DNA of 7,150 nt from an uncultured Clostridia bacterium (GCA_947632425.1 CANRPG010000100.1:1-7150), one strand, 5' to 3'. Shown: positions 1-6,591, numbered from the stretch's first letter. Numbers and translations: made by a program. The notes: generated by a model from the sequence alone, not told the origin.

Positions 1-6
1 GGTGAA

Positions 7-37
7 TTGAAAAACAGTTCGGTGAACTGTTTTTCAA
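7..37. terminator. Bidirectional terminator-like hairpin
   Basis: A perfect 14-bp inverted repeat (7-20 against 24-37) encloses a 3-nt GGT loop. The arm carries AAAAA on one side and TTTTT on the other, so the hairpin has a U-tract in either direction, as bidirectional intrinsic terminators do. It could end a rightward transcript entering the window or the leftward transcript from the promoter at 435-463. The pairing is read directly; the terminator role is inferred. Confidence 0.6.
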
Positions 38-38
38 G

Positions 39-69
39 AGGAAAATCCCTGCAAGAGAGGGATTTTCCT
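39..69. terminator. Second hairpin, possible terminator
   Basis: A 12-bp perfect inverted repeat (AGGAAAATCCCT at 39-50, AGGGATTTTCCT at 58-69) has a 7-nt loop and sits one base after the first hairpin. A- and T-runs lie inside the arms, so it could act as a backup terminator on either strand. It could equally be part of a dispersed palindromic repeat. Confidence 0.45.
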
Positions 70-93
70 TTGAGAAGTTATCGCTCTCTTTCC

Positions 94-112
94 GCGTTCT
101 CTCAGAGAACGC
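94..112. repeat. Short perfect inverted repeat
   Basis: GCGTTCTCT at 94-102 and AGAGAACGC at 104-112 are exact reverse complements separated by one base. As RNA it would fold with a shorter stem and about a 5-nt loop. It is the third palindrome in the first 112 bases. No T-run follows, so I do not call it a terminator; it could be a protein-binding site or part of a folded RNA. Confidence 0.5.
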
Positions 113-434
113 CAAACGAAATGAAAAAATCTTATAAAACAAATCTATAAATTATAAATATTCTCACCCACTATCCGTCCAACAAGAGTGCGCTGTCAGA
201 ATATTCTTCCAGCTGCGCGTGGGGTGGGGCGTGGTTTTTGGTGTGGATAAGGAATAGGGAGCGCACAAAAACATTAGCATACTCAAAATGAGAAGTAACC
301 CGAAGTACAGAGGGAGTTAAATACGCTCCTGCGCCGCGCGTAAGCGCAAATAATACTCAAAATATAAAACAACGCTCAAACGTCGCCTTACCAACTTCTT
401 GCCTCTTGCCTCTTATTCTCTTGCCTCTATAAAA
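113..434. other. Non-coding intergenic stretch with short repeats
   Basis: No credible gene is seen on either strand: the open frames are short, lack ribosome binding sites, and run through repeats. The stretch has an AT-rich part (about 118-175), the word ATACTCAAAAT twice (279-289, 353-363), and a GGTGTGG-containing 23-mer at 240-262 that recurs at 7089-7111. It also has a 16-mer at 336-351 whose exact reverse complement is at 6443-6458, and CTTGCCT heptads at 398-404, 405-411 and 420-426. Confidence 0.6.
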
Positions 435-463
435 ATAATACCACGTCCCGACGTAGATGTCAA
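435..463 (-). promoter_or_regulatory. Near-consensus leftward SigA promoter with palindromic spacer
   Basis: On the minus strand a perfect -35 TTGACA (458-463) is followed by exactly 17 bp and a -10 TATTAT (435-440). The spacer contains ACGTC-GG-GACGT, and a further GACGT lies just upstream (464-468), so the sites resemble an operator. A 12-bp palindrome ACAATATATTGT (476-487) lies upstream of the -35. Transcription would start near 428 and run left, away from the phosphoribosyltransferase gene. No credible open frame lies in its path before the hairpins at 7-112. Promoter elements are read directly; regulation and product are inferred. Confidence 0.55.
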
Positions 464-523
464 GACGTGATAAGCACAATATATTGTATCTGACCTTGCG
501 TAATTTGCACAAAATGCACAATA

Positions 524-1153
524 TCAGAGCTTTGAGTAACCGTAGCTGTTGATAAGCGCATCGACCTTTACGCCGTTTTTGCACATGGGGCAGCTGTCGG
601 CAGAGTAGTTCTCATATTTCGGCAGGTCGCCGGGCGTGAAAATAGAATGCACCTCAACGTCGTGCGACTGGTCAATAGCCGAGAAAATAGCCGCTATGCC
701 TGCCAGCTGACCGTTGTAGTATTTCAGGCAGTCTACAGTTCTTGAAATGGTCTTGCCCGTGGAGGCTGACGAAATAAGCACTACCACCTGCTTGCCCCAT
801 ATGAGTTTCTGCGTATTATCGCGGAAAATCAGCTGGTTGTTCGCATTCAGCTCGGGGGTAACTACCTTGATGTCAGAGCCGCTGTTTATGCCTGCGTTTG
901 AAAGCTCTCTCGCCAAAAATGCGCCGATGACCTCGGTGCCCTCAAGGCAGATGATAGTTTCAATGTGCGTTGAGCTGTAGCCCGACGCAAGCTCCTCGGC
1001 GGCTGCTTTTGCCATCTGCGAGCTTGTCTTTATCGAGGTCATATCGACATAATAGTTTACGTGCGAGTGGTTTGTGGCGAAGTGACCGGGTATTACGCCT
1101 ATTTTAATGTTCCTGTTTTTGCGTGATGTTATTTCCTGAAGCCTGTTTTCCAT
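524..1153 (-). CDS. Orotate phosphoribosyltransferase-like protein with degenerate PRPP loop
   Basis: This 209-residue protein matches the type I phosphoribosyltransferase layout of orotate phosphoribosyltransferase (OPRT). Residues about 22-37 (PGHFATNHSHVNYYVD) resemble the OPRT GHF..SG.HS..Y segment. Residues about 122-137 occupy the PRPP-binding loop but read VVVLISSASTGKTI, where active family members have a V-D-D/E-V-x-T-T-G-type loop. Both acidic residues are therefore missing while the TGKT turn remains. The C-terminus has a CPMC pair (Cys189, Cys192) and ends NSYGYSKL. The start at 1153 is chosen because AGGAGG lies 9 nt upstream; an extended frame to 1228 runs through the promoter and has no such site. 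No pyrimidine gene is adjacent. It may be an OPRT paralogue with altered or no catalysis, perhaps nucleotide-sensing; that role is inference. Fold assignment is fairly sure, activity is not. Confidence 0.75.
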   Translation of the reverse strand: MENRLQEITSRKNRNIKIGVIPGHFATNHSHVNYYVDMTSIKTSSQMAKAAAEELASGYSSTHIETIICLEGTEVIGAFLARELSNAGINSGSDIKVVTPELNANNQLIFRDNTQKLIWGKQVVVLISSASTGKTISRTVDCLKYYNGQLAGIAAIFSAIDQSHDVEVHSIFTPGDLPKYENYSADSCPMCKNGVKVDALINSYGYSKL

Positions 1154-1192
1154 ATGGTTTATCCTCCTGTGCGAAACATAATTATTAGTAAT

Positions 1193-1221
1193 AGTATACC
1201 ACTTTTTCGCCGTTTGTTCAA
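1193..1221 (-). promoter_or_regulatory. Promoter of the phosphoribosyltransferase-like gene
   Basis: On the minus strand, TTGAAC (1216-1221) is followed by a 17-bp spacer and TATACT (1193-1198). A TG one base upstream of the -10 makes it an extended -10. The start would be near 1186, giving a leader of about 33 nt that includes the AGGAGG site. Confidence 0.65.
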
Positions 1222-1273
1222 TATGCAATAGTCATAAAAATTTCACCGCTTTTTTGACAAGCTGCAAAGGCTG

Positions 1274-1302
1274 TTGACGTTTTCGCAAAAAAGTATTATA
1301 CT
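1274..1302 (+). promoter_or_regulatory. Promoter of the orphan 122-residue gene
   Basis: TTGACG (1274-1279), a 17-bp spacer and TATACT (1297-1302) form a good SigA-type promoter, with a start near 1309 and a short leader of about 24 nt. A second TTGACA lies 20 bp upstream (1254-1259) without a matching -10. The two TTGAC words could be a direct-repeat binding site, but that is speculative. Confidence 0.65.
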
Positions 1303-1332
1303 ATTATAAACGAATGTAAACGGGGTGTATGC

Positions 1333-1701
1333 ATGGGCTTATTCGATATATTTAAAAAAGGCAGACAAAACGGCAAATGCAACAAAGTCAAAGTACCTGC
1401 CTTTGTAAAGCAAAGCGGCGTTAAGTGCAAAGAATTCAGCTTTGAGGCTGTTAAAACGGAAGTTTTAGATGCTATGGTAGAGGGCAAACCGGAGCTGATA
1501 CCCACTCTTACGCCTTCAAATTACTATGCTTCAAAGGCGAGTTACCTGCTTGCGAGGGTGTATTATCTGCCCGATTATTCTAAAATAATGATAAACATAA
1601 CTTACTATGTTGCAGACCAGCCGCGGCACACTACCATATACCGCGAAATATCTTACGACATTATGAAGAAGATATGCGAGAGGTTCGGGCAGTATATTTA
1701 A
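1333..1701 (+). CDS. Hypothetical protein, 122 residues, family not recognised
   Basis: I do not recognise this protein. It begins MGLFDIFKKG, a short hydrophobic/basic amphipathic start seen in many small Gram-positive proteins, followed by a lysine-rich stretch to about residue 33 with two cysteines (16, 32). The rest (about 34-122) looks like a compact mixed alpha/beta domain: a predicted helix near 37-50, then a tyrosine-rich, beta-prone part near 63-106 and a C-terminal helix near 107-118. There is no signal peptide or membrane segment, so it is probably cytoplasmic or peripherally membrane-bound. A GGGGTG ribosome-binding-like site lies 5 nt before the ATG, and a well-formed promoter lies upstream, so expression is plausible. 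Its stop overlaps the stop of the convergent phosphatase gene by 4 nt. Function unknown. Confidence 0.75.
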   Translation: MGLFDIFKKGRQNGKCNKVKVPAFVKQSGVKCKEFSFEAVKTEVLDAMVEGKPELIPTLTPSNYYASKASYLLARVYYLPDYSKIMINITYYVADQPRHTTIYREISYDIMKKICERFGQYI

Positions 1702-2237
1702 GTTTTACGGCGTTTTCTTACATACTCAAAAATTGCGTATACCAAAACCGCGCAGAGCGTGCCTATAAAAGCGCCGACTATGACGTCAGACAGCCAGTGC
1801 ACTGTAAAATAGACTCTTGAAAAACCTACAATAAAAGCGAAGGCAAGCGCTGGTATGCCTATGTTTTTCTTCTTTAAGAATATTGACACCGCGCAGGCGA
1901 ACGATGCACAGGTATGGCTGGAGGGGAATGAGTACCCCGACGGCGCGGAAATAAGCAGTTTTATATCATCGCGCATGATAAATGGGCGATCGCGGCACAC
2001 TATAAATTTAAGGGCGTACTCAGAGAGCATGAACGCGCAGAAAAGCGACACCGCATACACAATGCCGAAGCGGCGCGTGGGTCTGTATATAAGCAGAAAA
2101 AGCCCTATGGCTATCCACAAAATGCCCTTCTCGGTGGCATAGGTGACTATTTTAAGAAGCGGTGTTAAAATGCCGTTTTGAATGCCCAGCATAAAGTCGG
2201 CGGCGGCGTTGTCTGCTTTTATAATAAAGTCGTACAT
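1698..2237 (-). CDS. PAP2-family membrane phosphatase
   Basis: This 179-residue integral membrane protein has all three motifs of the PAP2 (type 2 phosphatidic acid phosphatase) family. The KX6RP motif spans residues 77-85 (ending RDRP), the PSxH motif is PSSH at 105-108, and the SRX5H motif runs from Ser140-Arg141 to His147, followed by WLSDV. His108 and His147 are the expected nucleophile and partner histidine. Hydrophobic segments fall near 39-52, 58-76, 109-121, 127-145 and 150-169. Family members dephosphorylate lipid phosphates or diphosphates outside the membrane. Undecaprenyl diphosphate (BcrC-like) or phosphatidylglycerol phosphate are possible substrates, but the sequence does not decide. 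The start at 2237 has an AAAGG site 9 nt upstream; longer frames reach into the promoter. Its 3' end overlaps the convergent orphan gene, with no terminator between them. Confidence 0.9.
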   Translation of the reverse strand: MYDFIIKADNAAADFMLGIQNGILTPLLKIVTYATEKGILWIAIGLFLLIYRPTRRFGIVYAVSLFCAFMLSEYALKFIVCRDRPFIMRDDIKLLISAPSGYSFPSSHTCASFACAVSIFLKKKNIGIPALAFAFIVGFSRVYFTVHWLSDVIVGAFIGTLCAVLVYAIFEYVRKRRKT

Positions 2238-2243
2238 AAAACT

Positions 2244-2272
2244 TTGCCTTTCGTGAATTTGTAGTATATATA
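2244..2272 (+). promoter_or_regulatory. Possible promoter of the ABC exporter operon
   Basis: TTGCCT (2244-2249), a 17-bp spacer and TATATA (2267-2272) could serve as a rightward promoter for the operon beginning at 2319. Both boxes match consensus at four of six positions. It overlaps the leftward phosphatase promoter, so the two could interfere with each other. It is weak, but it is the best candidate in the 81-bp divergent gap. Confidence 0.3.
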
Positions 2273-2300
2273 TTTTAACACATACGCATTTTAATTTCAA
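2272..2300 (-). promoter_or_regulatory. Promoter of the PAP2 phosphatase gene
   Basis: On the minus strand, TTGAAA (2295-2300), a 17-bp spacer and TAAAAT (2272-2277) are in place, with TG one base before the -10. The start would be near 2265, giving a leader of about 28 nt with the AAAGG site. Confidence 0.6.
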
Positions 2301-2318
2301 CAGAATTTTTTGTAAAGG

Positions 2319-4070
2319 GTGAAACTTTTGCTTAGCCTTATAAGATACTTGAAAAACAACAAGGCGCAGTCCGTCATAGCGCCGCTTTTTAAGTTGACGG
2401 AAGCTATTTTTGAACTTTTGGTGCCGCTTATTATGGCAGACATAATAGACATAGGCGTTGCAAATGCCGACAGCGGCTATATTTTAAAGCGCGCGGTGGT
2501 GCTTGTGGCGCTTGGCGTGCTGGGGCTTGCGTGCTCTTTAACTGCGCAGTATTTTGCGGCGGTGGCGGCTTTCGGGTTTGGAACATCTCTGCGAAAAGAC
2601 CTATATCGGCACATATGTTCGCTTTCTTTCAGCGAGATAGACAAAAGCGGCACAAGCACGCTTATAAACCGAATGATAAGCGACACGGCGCTGGCTCAGG
2701 ACGGCGTGAACCGCTTTTTGCGCCTGTTCATGCGCTCGCCGTTTATAGTGGTGGGTGCGCTTATAATGTCGATGACGATAAGCGTTAAACTCACGCTGAT
2801 ATTTGTGGCGGCAGTGCCTGCTCTCTCGCTTGTTATATACATTATAATGCGCGCTGACCTGCCCAGATACAAGCTGATACAGCAAAAGCTTGACGGCGTT
2901 ATGCTCTCGGTGCGTGAAAATCTTTCGGGCGCGAGGGTGATAAGGGCGTTCTCTGCGCAGGAGAGAGAAAAAGAGCAGTTTTACAGCAAAACGCAGTCGC
3001 TTAAAAAGTCGCAGATAGAAGTGGGCAAGATAGCCGCGCTTTTGAACCCTCTGACTTATATTATAGTATACATTGCGATAATTGCGATAATCTGGCAGGG
3101 CGGCATTAGCGTGAACTTAGGCGGCATAAAGCAGGGGCAGCTTATTGCACTTATAAGCTACATGACGCAGATACTGTTCGCTTTGATAGCGTTTGCAGAC
3201 CTGATAATTTTTGTTACAAAGGGCAACGCATCAGCGGCGAGGATATCGGATCTTCTCAGCGTTAAGCCTTCTGTAGAAGAAACCGCCGCGGCAGATGTTA
3301 CGCCTGTAGAAAACGCCCCTGCGATATGCTTTGAAAACGTAAGTTTTGCATATTCGCAGACGGAGGAAAAATCACTCAGCGGCATAAGTTTTACGCTGAA
3401 TTACGGGCAGACCATGGGCATTATAGGCGGCACGGGCTCGGGCAAATCTACGCTGGTAAATCTTATCCCTCGCTTTTATGATGCTACGCAGGGCAGTATA
3501 AAAATAGACGGCGTTGACGTTAAAGAATACCCGTTCAAACAGCTGAGAGGCAAGATAGGCATTGTGCCGCAAAAGGCTGTGCTTTTCAGCGGTACGGTAC
3601 GCAGCAATATGCGGTGGGGCAATGAAAATGCCACCGATGAAGAGATCTGGCAGGCGCTTGAAACGGCGCAGGCTAAAGATTTTATAGAGCAAAAGAGCGG
3701 CAAACTTGACGAGCAGGTGTTGCAGGGCGGCAAGAATTTTTCGGGCGGACAAAAACAGCGGCTTACGATTGCAAGGGCTCTTGTCGGCTCGCCCAAAATA
3801 CTGATACTGGACGACTCTGCCTCGGCGCTCGATATGGCAACAGATGCGCTCCTTCGCCGAGCTATAGCGCAGACGGGCAAGAATAGGGCGACTGTTATAG
3901 TATCGCAGAGGGCAAGCGCGGTAAAAAACTGCGACATTATAATGGTGCTCGATGACGGCGAATGTGTGGGTCTTGGCACGCACGAGGAGCTTATGCATAC
4001 CTGCGAGGTATACGAGGAGATATGCCTCTCTCAGCTTTCCTCCGAAAAAATGGGAGGTGAGAGCGCATGA
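2319..4070 (+). CDS. Heterodimeric ABC exporter, subunit with degenerate ATPase site
   Basis: This 583-residue half-transporter has an N-terminal six-helix exporter domain (about 16-310) and a C-terminal nucleotide-binding domain (about 335-575). Walker A is GGTGSGKST (370-378), the Q-loop Gln is 418, and the signature is FSGGQ (474-478). Walker B is ILILD-D, with Asp499 in place of the catalytic Glu, and the H-loop position is Gln530 instead of His. These two changes mark the non-catalytic half of heterodimeric exporters such as TM287/288 and BmrC/BmrD. The intact signature should serve the partner's ATP site. Substrate is unknown; drugs, peptides or lipids are all possible. The frame opens with GTG at 2319, but AAAGGGTGA (2314-2322) is better placed for the TTG at 2328, so translation may begin three codons later. 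The 3' end overlaps the next gene by ATGA. Confidence 0.92.
   Translation: MKLLLSLIRYLKNNKAQSVIAPLFKLTEAIFELLVPLIMADIIDIGVANADSGYILKRAVVLVALGVLGLACSLTAQYFAAVAAFGFGTSLRKDLYRHICSLSFSEIDKSGTSTLINRMISDTALAQDGVNRFLRLFMRSPFIVVGALIMSMTISVKLTLIFVAAVPALSLVIYIIMRADLPRYKLIQQKLDGVMLSVRENLSGARVIRAFSAQEREKEQFYSKTQSLKKSQIEVGKIAALLNPLTYIIVYIAIIAIIWQGGISVNLGGIKQGQLIALISYMTQILFALIAFADLIIFVTKGNASAARISDLLSVKPSVEETAAADVTPVENAPAICFENVSFAYSQTEEKSLSGISFTLNYGQTMGIIGGTGSGKSTLVNLIPRFYDATQGSIKIDGVDVKEYPFKQLRGKIGIVPQKAVLFSGTVRSNMRWGNENATDEEIWQALETAQAKDFIEQKSGKLDEQVLQGGKNFSGGQKQRLTIARALVGSPKILILDDSASALDMATDALLRRAIAQTGKNRATVIVSQRASAVKNCDIIMVLDDGECVGLGTHEELMHTCEVYEEICLSQLSSEKMGGESA
4052..4060 (+). promoter_or_regulatory. 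Strong ribosome binding site inside the first ABC gene
   Basis: GGGAGGTGA lies 6 nt before the ATG at 4067 and within the last codons of the upstream gene. With the ATGA overlap (4067-4070) it fixes the start of the second subunit and suggests translational coupling, which suits equal production of two dimer partners. Confidence 0.8.
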
Positions 4071-5830
4071 GCAGTGAAAAGATACCCGTAAATCAGCGGT
4101 CGGGCACTCTGAAGCGGCTTTTGAAATATGTAAGACCGCACATAGGCTTGCTGGCACTCTCGGTAGTGTGCGCGGCGGCAACGGTGATATGCACTCTGTA
4201 TGCGCCGCTGCTTATAGGTGATGCGGTAGACTGCATTGTTGACAAAGGCAACGTTGATTTTGGCAGGATAAAAGAGATAGCGCTCGTTCTTGCGATAGTT
4301 GTAGCGGTGGGAGCTGTGCTTCAATGGGTGGCATCATACTGCTCAAACAGAGCGGCTTATTCTGTCATACGCACGATACGCGATGAATGCTTTGCGAAGA
4401 TAGAAAAACTGCCTCTTAAAACTATTGACGGCACATCGCACGGGGATATAGTAAGCAGGATAATTGCAGATGCTGAAACTGTGTGCGACGGTCTTTTGCT
4501 GGGATTTTCGCAGCTTTTTACGGGCGTTGTAACTATTTTTGCTACGATAGGTTTCATGCTTTCTATAGATCTGAAAATTACCGTGGTGGTAGTGCTTTTA
4601 ACGCCGCTTTCGCTGTTTGTGGCAAGGTTTATTGCAGGCAGAACGTTCAGGCTTTTTAAAGATCAGACCGTGGTGCGCGGCGAGATGACAGGGTATGTAA
4701 ATGAAGAACTGAGCGGCATAAAGGTGATAAAGGCATTCTCTCGCGAGGAAAAAACGCTGGAGGGCTTTGACGACATAAACAGGCGTTACAGAAAAGTTGG
4801 CGTAAAGGCGCTGTTTTACTCGTCGCTGGTAAACCCCACAACGCGCTTTATAAACGGTCTTGTGTATGCAGGGGTAGGTATATTCGGGGCGTTTTCGGCT
4901 ATTGCAGGCGGCATAACCATAGGTCAGCTTTCATGCTTTTTGAGCTATGCTAACCAGTACACAAAGCCGTTCAACGAAATTTCCGGCGTTATTACAGAGC
5001 TTCAAAGCGCAGTAGCAGGTGCGCAGAGGCTTTTTGAAATGATAGATCTGCCTCAGCAGCCGCCCGACAGCGAAAACGCTGTTACACTTCAATACGCTGA
5101 CGGCAGGGTGGAAATTGACAATGTAAGTTTTTCATATACGCCAAATCAAAAGCTTATAGAAAACTTCAATTTGTCGGTAAAAAGCGGTCAGAGGGTAGCT
5201 ATCGTTGGCCCTACAGGCTGCGGCAAGACTACGCTTATAAATCTGCTGATGAGGTTTTACGACTGCGACAGCGGCGAGATACGCGTTTGCGGCATACCGG
5301 TAAAGGACATAAAACTTGACAGCCTTCGCGCAAATTACGGCATGGTATTGCAGGAAACGTGGCTCAAGACCGCTTCGGTAAAAGAAAACATTGCCTACGG
5401 CTGCCCCGATGCTGCAGATGAAGAGATAGTGGCGGCTGCAAAGGCTGCACACTGCCACAGCATAATAAAGCGTCTGCCGATGGGCTATGACACTGTGCTG
5501 AGCGACGACGGCGCGCTCTCGCAGGGCGAAAAACAGCTTTTGTGCATTGCAAGGGTCATGCTTCGCCTGCCGCCTATGCTGATACTTGACGAGGCGACTT
5601 CTTCAATAGACACGCGCACAGAGATACGCATACAGCGCAATTTTGAAAAGATGATGAAGGGCAGAACGTCTTTCATAGTGGCGCACAGGCTTTCGACCAT
5701 AAGAGAGGCTGACGTTATTTTAGTAATGCGTGACGGCAACATCATAGAGCAGGGAACGCACGGAGAGCTGCTGGGCAAAAACGGCTTTTACGCGCAGCTT
5801 TACAACAGCCAGTTCGCTGCCGAAGAATAA
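4067..5830 (+). CDS. Heterodimeric ABC exporter, catalytic subunit
   Basis: This 587-residue half-transporter has a membrane domain (about 20-325) with six predicted helices and a nucleotide-binding domain (about 345-580). Walker A is GPTGCGKTT (381-389), the Q-loop Gln is 429, Walker B is MLILDE with catalytic Glu509, the D-loop is near 512-515, and the H-loop is His540 in VAHRLST. The signature is LSQGE (484-488) rather than LSGGQ. The canonical half-site here pairs with the FSGGQ of the upstream subunit to form the one hydrolytic site. Its own altered signature faces the partner's degenerate half-site. This matches the TM288/BmrD role. It overlaps the upstream gene by 4 nt and is followed 18 nt later by the NfeD-like gene. 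Substrate is not determinable from sequence. Confidence 0.93.
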   Translation: MSSEKIPVNQRSGTLKRLLKYVRPHIGLLALSVVCAAATVICTLYAPLLIGDAVDCIVDKGNVDFGRIKEIALVLAIVVAVGAVLQWVASYCSNRAAYSVIRTIRDECFAKIEKLPLKTIDGTSHGDIVSRIIADAETVCDGLLLGFSQLFTGVVTIFATIGFMLSIDLKITVVVVLLTPLSLFVARFIAGRTFRLFKDQTVVRGEMTGYVNEELSGIKVIKAFSREEKTLEGFDDINRRYRKVGVKALFYSSLVNPTTRFINGLVYAGVGIFGAFSAIAGGITIGQLSCFLSYANQYTKPFNEISGVITELQSAVAGAQRLFEMIDLPQQPPDSENAVTLQYADGRVEIDNVSFSYTPNQKLIENFNLSVKSGQRVAIVGPTGCGKTTLINLLMRFYDCDSGEIRVCGIPVKDIKLDSLRANYGMVLQETWLKTASVKENIAYGCPDAADEEIVAAAKAAHCHSIIKRLPMGYDTVLSDDGALSQGEKQLLCIARVMLRLPPMLILDEATSSIDTRTEIRIQRNFEKMMKGRTSFIVAHRLSTIREADVILVMRDGNIIEQGTHGELLGKNGFYAQLYNSQFAAEE

Positions 5831-5848
5831 CAGAGAGGAGGGCGGCAA

Positions 5849-6403
5849 ATGCTGAAAAACTATCTTGCGCTGAGCCACTTTGAGCGCATACTGCTGACGG
5901 TGGGGCTTTTGTCGCTCGCCGCGGCGCTTATGAATATTCTGATAGAAAAGCTTGACCGCGTTGACAGGGGCGTAAGGCGGCACAGCAGTTCATCACTTAA
6001 AAACATAATCTTTATGAGCGGCATAAGCTTGTTTTCGCTGCTGACACTTTTTCTTATTGCAAAGGGCGTGGCGTGGTATATGGCGTACCCTGCATCGGTT
6101 CTGGTAACGCTTTTATACGCTCTGTTGGCGGTGGTTTTTTTCGGTACGCCCAAAAAGCCGAAGTTTCCGCAGCGCGACAACAGGGTGACTATCGGTCACA
6201 TAGGGCTGGTGTATAAAACGGTATACCCCAACGACAGCCGCGGCTGCGTGAGCGTTGACGTATTCGGCAGCACGTTTGACAGCTTTGCTATTTCGGCGAC
6301 AGATGAAGAAATACCGATAGGCACGCGCGTGAAGATAATCGACACCGACGGCGATCTTCTGGTATGCTCGGCGGAGAAAGAAAAAGAGGAGGATAAAAAA
6401 TAG
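5849..6403 (+). CDS. Small membrane protein with NfeD-like C-terminal OB domain
   Basis: This 184-residue protein has predicted membrane helices near 13-32, 52-71 and 77-99. A lysine/proline-rich linker (about 101-108) leads to a C-terminal beta domain (about 114-175). That domain has the spacing of the NfeD OB-fold: GHIG (116-119), a P-N-D-x-x-G turn (127-132), VDVFG, AIS (147-149), EIPIGTRVKI (154-163) and DGDLLV (167-172). The tail is charged (EKEKEEDKK). The size and the lack of a serine-protease domain resemble short NfeD proteins such as Bacillus YuaF. Such proteins usually neighbour a flotillin gene; none follows here within the window. The start has GAGGAGGG 6 nt upstream, and the gene lies 18 nt after the exporter gene, so it is most likely co-transcribed. 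A role as exporter accessory or membrane-organising protein is inference. Confidence 0.72.
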   Translation: MLKNYLALSHFERILLTVGLLSLAAALMNILIEKLDRVDRGVRRHSSSSLKNIIFMSGISLFSLLTLFLIAKGVAWYMAYPASVLVTLLYALLAVVFFGTPKKPKFPQRDNRVTIGHIGLVYKTVYPNDSRGCVSVDVFGSTFDSFAISATDEEIPIGTRVKIIDTDGDLLVCSAEKEKEEDKK

Positions 6404-6508
6404 GCTCATTTTACTTTTGTTGATAATGAGATATATTGAAATATTTGCGCTTACGCGCAGCCTGCTGGAGCTTAGTGTCTTGTCGGCTTTAGCCTCCAAG
6501 CCACAATG
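6404..6508. other. Operon 3' region with short hairpins
   Basis: No gene is seen. Three small palindromes occur: CTCATT/AATGAG (6405-6410, 6425-6430) just after the stop, TGCGC-TTAC-GCGCA (6446-6459), and CTTG-tc-GGC-TTTA-GCC-tc-CAAG (6479-6500), which is symmetric even in its internal loop. None has a T-run, so none is a classical intrinsic terminator. The segment 6443-6458 is the exact reverse complement of 336-351. Confidence 0.5.
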
Positions 6509-6591
6509 AAAGAATTACTTAGCCGCCGAAAGTGTGGCGGCTATTTCAGAATATGCTCGAAAGCTCGCATATTCTGAAACCGTAATTCTTT
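6509..6591. repeat. Three-way-junction palindromic element
   Basis: An outer stem, AAAGAATTAC (6509-6518) with GTAATTCTTT (6582-6591), encloses two perfect hairpins set back to back. These are TAGCCGCC/GGCGGCTA (6520-6527, 6536-6543; 8-nt loop) and a 13-bp arm pair (6544-6556, 6567-6579; 10-nt loop). Only one base on the left and two on the right are unpaired at the junction. Nearly all 83 nt are accounted for. It could be a structured RNA, a mobile palindromic repeat, or a protein-binding cruciform; the sequence does not say which. Confidence 0.6.

Noticed and set aside
158..280. Small leftward frame of about 38 codons in the possible ncRNA region
   Set aside because: It has no ribosome binding site and its codons come from the intergenic repeat; not credible as a gene.
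357..584. 75-residue leftward open frame
   Set aside because: It starts inside the phosphoribosyltransferase-like gene in another frame and runs through its promoter-like and repeat DNA.
1154..1228. N-terminal extension of the phosphoribosyltransferase-like protein
   Set aside because: The extension overlaps the promoter and the ribosome binding site; the AGGAGG site clearly serves the ATG at 1153.
3372..4181. 269-residue leftward open frame opposite the first ABC gene
   Set aside because: It is a shadow of a strongly supported ABC transporter gene, crosses the boundary of two real genes, and shows no domain.
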